Source of the DNA: an uncultured Clostridia bacterium
GTDB taxonomy: Bacteria; Bacillota; Clostridia; Lachnospirales; Lachnospiraceae
Length of the DNA stretch: 18,317 nucleotides
Reading direction: 5' to 3'
Assembly (NCBI GenBank): GCA_937896665.1
Contig: CALBNS010000075.1
Location: 1-18,317 of the forward strand
Part shown: piece after piece, positions 15,239 to 18,317 of the stretch
How positions within the stretch are numbered: the first letter of the stretch is position 1
Layout of the letters: every line of letters begins with the position of its first letter
The notes under the pieces: generated by a model
Seen by the model: only the letters and a program-made list of their open reading frames with translations
The model's database searches: none
What the model was told of the DNA's origin: nothing
Program-made: the position numbers and the translations under genes

Positions 15239-16633
15239 ATGAAGAAAAATGAAACAGTTATTGTGACAATTGAAGATATTGGCATAAATGGTGAAGGAAT
15301 TGGAAAAGTCAACGGCTATACCCTGTTTGTAAAAGATGCATTAATTGGCGATACAGTAGAAGCAGTCATTACGAAAGCAAAAAAAAATTACGGTTATGCG
15401 AAGATGCTGAAGGTAATCGCGCCGTCGCCGGATCGTGTTGTAAAACGCTGTCCTGTGGCGAGGCAGTGTGGCGGATGCCAGATTCAGGAACTTTCCTACA
15501 AAGCACAGCTTGATTTTAAGACAAAGAAGGTATATGGGAACTTAGAGCGAATTGGTGGATTCGCACCGCAATTTCTGGATAGTGTTATGGAGCCGATTTG
15601 TGGTATGGACAATCCATTTAATTATCGGAATAAAGCACAGTTTCCAATCGGAATGGATAAAGAAGGAAAGATTATTACCGGATTCTATGCGGGACGTACC
15701 CATCAGATTATTCCAAACATGGAATGCGATTTGGGTGTCAAGGTCAATCGGGAAATTTTACAGATTATTGTTGATTTCATGAATCACTATGGTGTAAGTG
15801 CATATGATGAGGGAACCCAGAGGGGACTTGTACGCCACGTATTGATTCGCTATGGATTTACAACAAAAGAAATTATGGTTTGCCTTGTAATAAATGGGGA
15901 TAAAATTCCAAAATCCCAGGAACTTGTGGATAAGCTTGCTTTCATTCCGGGTATGACAAGTATTACTTACAGTGTGAATAAAGAAAAGACGAATGTCATC
16001 ATGGGAAAAGAAATAGGTGTTCTATGGGGACTGGGTTACATCACGGATTATATCGGAGATGTGAAATATCAGATTTCCCCACTTTCGTTCTTTCAGGTTA
16101 ATCCGGTGCAGACGGAAAAATTATATAGTCTTGCCTTGGAGTATGCGGGGCTTACGGGTAACGAAACTGTGTGGGATCTGTATTGTGGAATTGGAACAAT
16201 TTCTCTTTTCCTTGCGCAGAAAGCAAAGAAAGTATATGGTGTAGAGATTATACCACAGGCGATTAACGATGCAAGAAATAATGCAAAGATTAATGGAATC
16301 GAAAATGCAGAGTTTTTTGTGGGGAAAGCTGAGGAAGTGCTGCCTGAGTATTATGCTAGATATGAGAAGGAACATGGCGGTGTGAAGGCCCATGCGGATG
16401 TGATTGTGGTAGACCCGCCACGAAAAGGCTGCGAGGAGACATTGCTTGAGACGATGGTGCAGATGCAGCCGGAGCGGATTGTGTATGTGAGCTGCGATAG
16501 TGCGACCCTGGCAAGGGACTTGAAGTACCTGTGTGAGCATGGATATCAGCTAAAGAGGGGGAGACCTGTGGACCAATTTCCGATGACGGTGCATGTGGAA
16601 GTCGTGACATGTCTACAAAGGGTGAACTCGTAA
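15239..16633 (+). CDS. rlmCD: 23S rRNA (uracil-5-)-methyltransferase, RlmCD/RumA family
   Basis: A 464-residue SAM-dependent RNA methyltransferase that makes 5-methyluridine, by family on 23S rRNA (Gram-positive RlmCD acts on two sites). An N-terminal TRAM RNA-binding domain (about 5-60) is followed by a [4Fe-4S] site with Cys71, Cys77, Cys80 (CPVARQCGGC) and Cys163. The catalytic domain has SFFQVNPVQ, the SAM loop DLYCGIGTISLFLAQ (about 313-327), VVDPPRKGC, and the nucleophile Cys419 in YVSCDSATLARD. The ATG at 15239 lies 4 bases after yhaM; its ribosome binding site is weak, implying coupling. The protein ends MTVHVEVVTCLQRVNS. The conserved MTxHVE segment at this 3' end is a known integration target for integrative elements in Firmicutes, and mobile genes follow directly. 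A tRNA m5U54 specificity (TrmFO-independent TrmA) is less likely. Confidence 0.92.
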   Translation: MKKNETVIVTIEDIGINGEGIGKVNGYTLFVKDALIGDTVEAVITKAKKNYGYAKMLKVIAPSPDRVVKRCPVARQCGGCQIQELSYKAQLDFKTKKVYGNLERIGGFAPQFLDSVMEPICGMDNPFNYRNKAQFPIGMDKEGKIITGFYAGRTHQIIPNMECDLGVKVNREILQIIVDFMNHYGVSAYDEGTQRGLVRHVLIRYGFTTKEIMVCLVINGDKIPKSQELVDKLAFIPGMTSITYSVNKEKTNVIMGKEIGVLWGLGYITDYIGDVKYQISPLSFFQVNPVQTEKLYSLALEYAGLTGNETVWDLYCGIGTISLFLAQKAKKVYGVEIIPQAINDARNNAKINGIENAEFFVGKAEEVLPEYYARYEKEHGGVKAHADVIVVDPPRKGCEETLLETMVQMQPERIVYVSCDSATLARDLKYLCEHGYQLKRGRPVDQFPMTVHVEVVTCLQRVNS

Positions 16634-16930
16634 AAATCCTTAGATTTACGCACTTTTCGAGGGTTTTCAAATTTTCCAGACAAGCCAATTTTGGACGAAA
16701 AAAAGAGATTTTTAATGAGATAAAAGTGTCGGTAGTTTTGGAACTGGTATGAGTGGACACATAAAATGTACCGTTCATATTTAAGAAAATTATTATCAAC
16801 AATTAAATAAAAGACGAAGCGAGAACCGCTTGTTTTCTACATTTTTGTGTGGAGAGCAGGCGGTTTTCTTACTTTCAAGACACTGCCAGCACTCCAGATG
16901 ATGCCTCTGAGAAAGACAAGGAGGAAGAAA
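16634..16930. other. 297-bp intergenic region at the edge of a mobile element
   Basis: No gene is supported here. It is AT-rich from about 16640 to 16820, followed by the terminator at 16824-16871. From about 16876 a frame TTTCAAGACACTGCC... reads through the next gene's start to a TAA at about 17000; it could be the C-terminal tail of a lost upstream gene, but there is no start for it. The change of gene type from core metabolism to plasmid-like functions across this region marks a likely element boundary. Confidence 0.5.
16824..16871 (+). terminator. Long wobble-paired terminator upstream of the parB-like gene
   Basis: Left arm 16824-16840 and right arm 16849-16865 pair over 17 bp, with several U-G wobbles and an 8-nt loop, followed by TTTTCTT (from 16864). 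Because wobble pairs hold only on the plus strand, the hairpin is directional and fits a plus-strand terminator. It may insulate rlmCD from the element, or be a regulatory leader of the element operon. Confidence 0.6.
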
Positions 16931-18317
16931 ATGGAGAAGATAAAAGCAATGTGTTCCTTTGGGACAGACGAGTATGGTTTACGAACGGGAAACGTTAAAA
17001 TCAGCGAATTGCACGATTTTAAAGGACATCCGTTCAAGGTGGAACAGGACATTCAGCTTTTTGAACTGATGCGAAGTATTGAAGATAAAGGAGTGTTAGT
17101 TCCATTGATTGTAAGAAGCAATCCTTATGGTGAGGGTTATGAGATTATCGCAGGGCATCGAAGAAAGGCTGCCTGTACTTGGGCTGGAATTGAAGAAGTG
17201 CCTGTAATTATTCGTGAAATGGATGATTCGGATGCTGTGATTGCAATGATCGATAGCAATTTACAGAGAGAGTATATCAAGCCCAGTGAAAAAGCATTTG
17301 CCTATAAGATGAAACTGGAAGCAATGAAGTCTCAGGGAAAGCGTAATGATTTAACCTCGTCCCAACTTGGGACAAAGTTGGAGAAAGAAGAAGTCACAGA
17401 AGGAAAATATATTCTGCGTGCAGATGAACGACTGGCAAAGGAAGTGGGGGAAAGTAGAAATCAGATTGCAAGGTATATTCGACTTACTAATCTGATTCCA
17501 AAGATTTTGGATATGGAATACGGATTATATAATTCTGTCCGAGATTCTTTCTACAATCCGAATAAAGACCGAGAAGAAATTACCTTTGCAGAACATCAGA
17601 TGAAAAAGCGTAGTAAGTTATCATTTAAGGATGAAATTAAAACCTATATCCGTCTGGTAATGAATTATGAGTGTACCAAAACAGTGCAGGATGTAGTGGA
17701 AATGCTAAAGCTTATTTATGGGATGGATATCCGGTTAAATGGAAAGACCATCAGTTATGCACTTCCTTATGACTTGAACAAAGGCGGTAAAACAAAAGCG
17801 GTACGTGGCAGTAAATTGGGGAAACGATTTACAGTAGAAGGGATTGAGCAATATTTACAGGAGAAAGAACGAAAACGTTTGGAATATCAAAGAACCGAGA
17901 GAGAAATTGAAGAATCAAAACTTACGGTGGAGGATTATTTTGATTGGGAAGACCAGCCGACCGAAGAAAAGTCAGTGTATCAGGCATTTGATGAATTTGT
18001 GGAAAGAGAAAATATTCCAGAGAACGATGAGTCTGTGTTCTATGGTGGTGCGTTTCAGGATTTTCACAGGGAATGGCAGGGAATTCAGGAAGAAAAGAAA
18101 GAAGAGCCAATTGATTATGCGAAGATTCCAATGAAAGACAGGGAACATCTGCTTCCACCACCTACGGATAATACGATGGAGGAATTTGAACAGTATAAAA
18201 TTCGTATGGGATACAACGAGGAAAAAATGAAATCTGTTCGATACCGAATGAGCGTGTACGATGATTTCCTAAAGGAATATGATTATCGTAAGAAGGTGAA
18301 GGGAGTACAGAGAACGG
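16931..18317 (+). CDS. ParB-like protein joined to a relaxase-like C-terminal region (3' partial)
   Basis: 462 codons are open and the frame continues past the window. AGGAGG (16919-16924) lies 6 bases before the ATG. Residues 1-195 are a ParB/Spo0J-type partition protein: the N-terminal domain includes QDIQLFELMRSIEDKGVLVPLIV and the GHRRKAA nucleotide-binding motif (about 81-87), then a helix-turn-helix around DERLAKEVGESRNQIARYIRL and LIPKILDM. From about residue 197 the ParB pattern stops. What follows (VRDSFYNPN..., LSFKDEIKTYIRL, GKTISYALPYDL, RGSKLGKRFTVEGIEQYL) resembles the C-terminal half of mobilisation relaxases, which have similar phrases ending in a LGxxYTxExI-type motif. The last 130 residues are acidic and charged. 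The relaxase catalytic domain (His triad, Tyr) is absent. I infer a fusion by deletion between two genes of an integrative element; a natural chimera is also possible. The ParB part is solid, the relaxase part is moderate. Confidence 0.7.
   Translation, partial: MEKIKAMCSFGTDEYGLRTGNVKISELHDFKGHPFKVEQDIQLFELMRSIEDKGVLVPLIVRSNPYGEGYEIIAGHRRKAACTWAGIEEVPVIIREMDDSDAVIAMIDSNLQREYIKPSEKAFAYKMKLEAMKSQGKRNDLTSSQLGTKLEKEEVTEGKYILRADERLAKEVGESRNQIARYIRLTNLIPKILDMEYGLYNSVRDSFYNPNKDREEITFAEHQMKKRSKLSFKDEIKTYIRLVMNYECTKTVQDVVEMLKLIYGMDIRLNGKTISYALPYDLNKGGKTKAVRGSKLGKRFTVEGIEQYLQEKERKRLEYQRTEREIEESKLTVEDYFDWEDQPTEEKSVYQAFDEFVERENIPENDESVFYGGAFQDFHREWQGIQEEKKEEPIDYAKIPMKDREHLLPPPTDNTMEEFEQYKIRMGYNEEKMKSVRYRMSVYDDFLKEYDYRKKVKGVQRT

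Noticed and set aside
16356..16802. Minus-strand open frame antisense to the end of rlmCD
   Set aside because: It overlaps a well-supported gene, has low-complexity Ser/Pro/His composition and no recognisable domain or ribosome binding site; it is a shadow of the coding strand.
17844..18134. Plus-strand 96-codon frame inside the ParB-relaxase gene
   Set aside because: It is an alternative frame of a longer, coherent coding sequence with a good ribosome binding site; its Arg/Lys-rich product is typical of a shadow frame.
1..18317. CRISPR arrays, tRNA or rRNA genes, riboswitches
   Set aside because: No regularly spaced repeats, cloverleaf-like segments, rRNA sequence or recognisable riboswitch cores were seen by eye; a covariance-model scan was not possible.

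Overview
The window looks like the chromosome of an anaerobic, low-GC Firmicute, most likely a gut Lachnospiraceae (class Clostridia). The grounds are AT-rich intergenic regions, strong AGGAGG ribosome binding sites, a pyruvate formate-lyase fermentation locus with a clostridial-type 2[4Fe-4S] ferredoxin, and Firmicutes-type MutS2, YhaM and RlmCD homologues. The family assignment is inference from gene content; no rRNA is present.

Layout. (1) 1-2436 is an accessory patch: a small two-helix membrane protein (80-349), a non-coding stretch holding a 39-codon remnant of a DnaB replicative helicase (550-669) with hairpins, and a 535-residue AAA-ATPase fused to a C-terminal PD-(D/E)XK nuclease (829-2436). 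(2) 2596-4501, minus strand, holds a MerR-type regulator and an orphan sugar-binding-type lipoprotein, separated by a terminator. (3) 4676-8374, plus strand, is the fermentation module: a pyruvate formate-lyase whose glycyl-radical domain is a separate small gene (4772-6883 and 6923-7165), a terminator-like hairpin, the radical-SAM activating enzyme (7280-8035), then a 56-residue ferredoxin (8147-8317). (4) 8420-12917, minus strand, looks like an operon of mutS2, an OmpR-type response regulator and its histidine kinase. (5) 13014-16633, plus strand, is a tight three-gene operon: a membrane-anchored HtrA/DegP-like protein with an altered catalytic triad, YhaM-type 3'-5' exoribonuclease, and RlmCD-type rRNA uracil methyltransferase. 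(6) From about 16640 to the end is mobile-element sequence just past the 3' end of rlmCD. It has a strong terminator and a long open frame that starts as a ParB-like protein and continues as what looks like a relaxase C-terminal region; it runs off the window.

How the genes fit together. The formate-lyase module is the most coherent system. The large subunit carries the two active-site cysteines and the small subunit carries the radical glycine, so neither should be active alone. The activase would install the radical on the small subunit, and the neighbouring ferredoxin is a plausible electron source for it. The best candidates for under-described biology are this two-gene formate-lyase, with a new C-terminal tail on the large subunit, and the HtrA-like protein in which the His and Asp triad positions appear exchanged.
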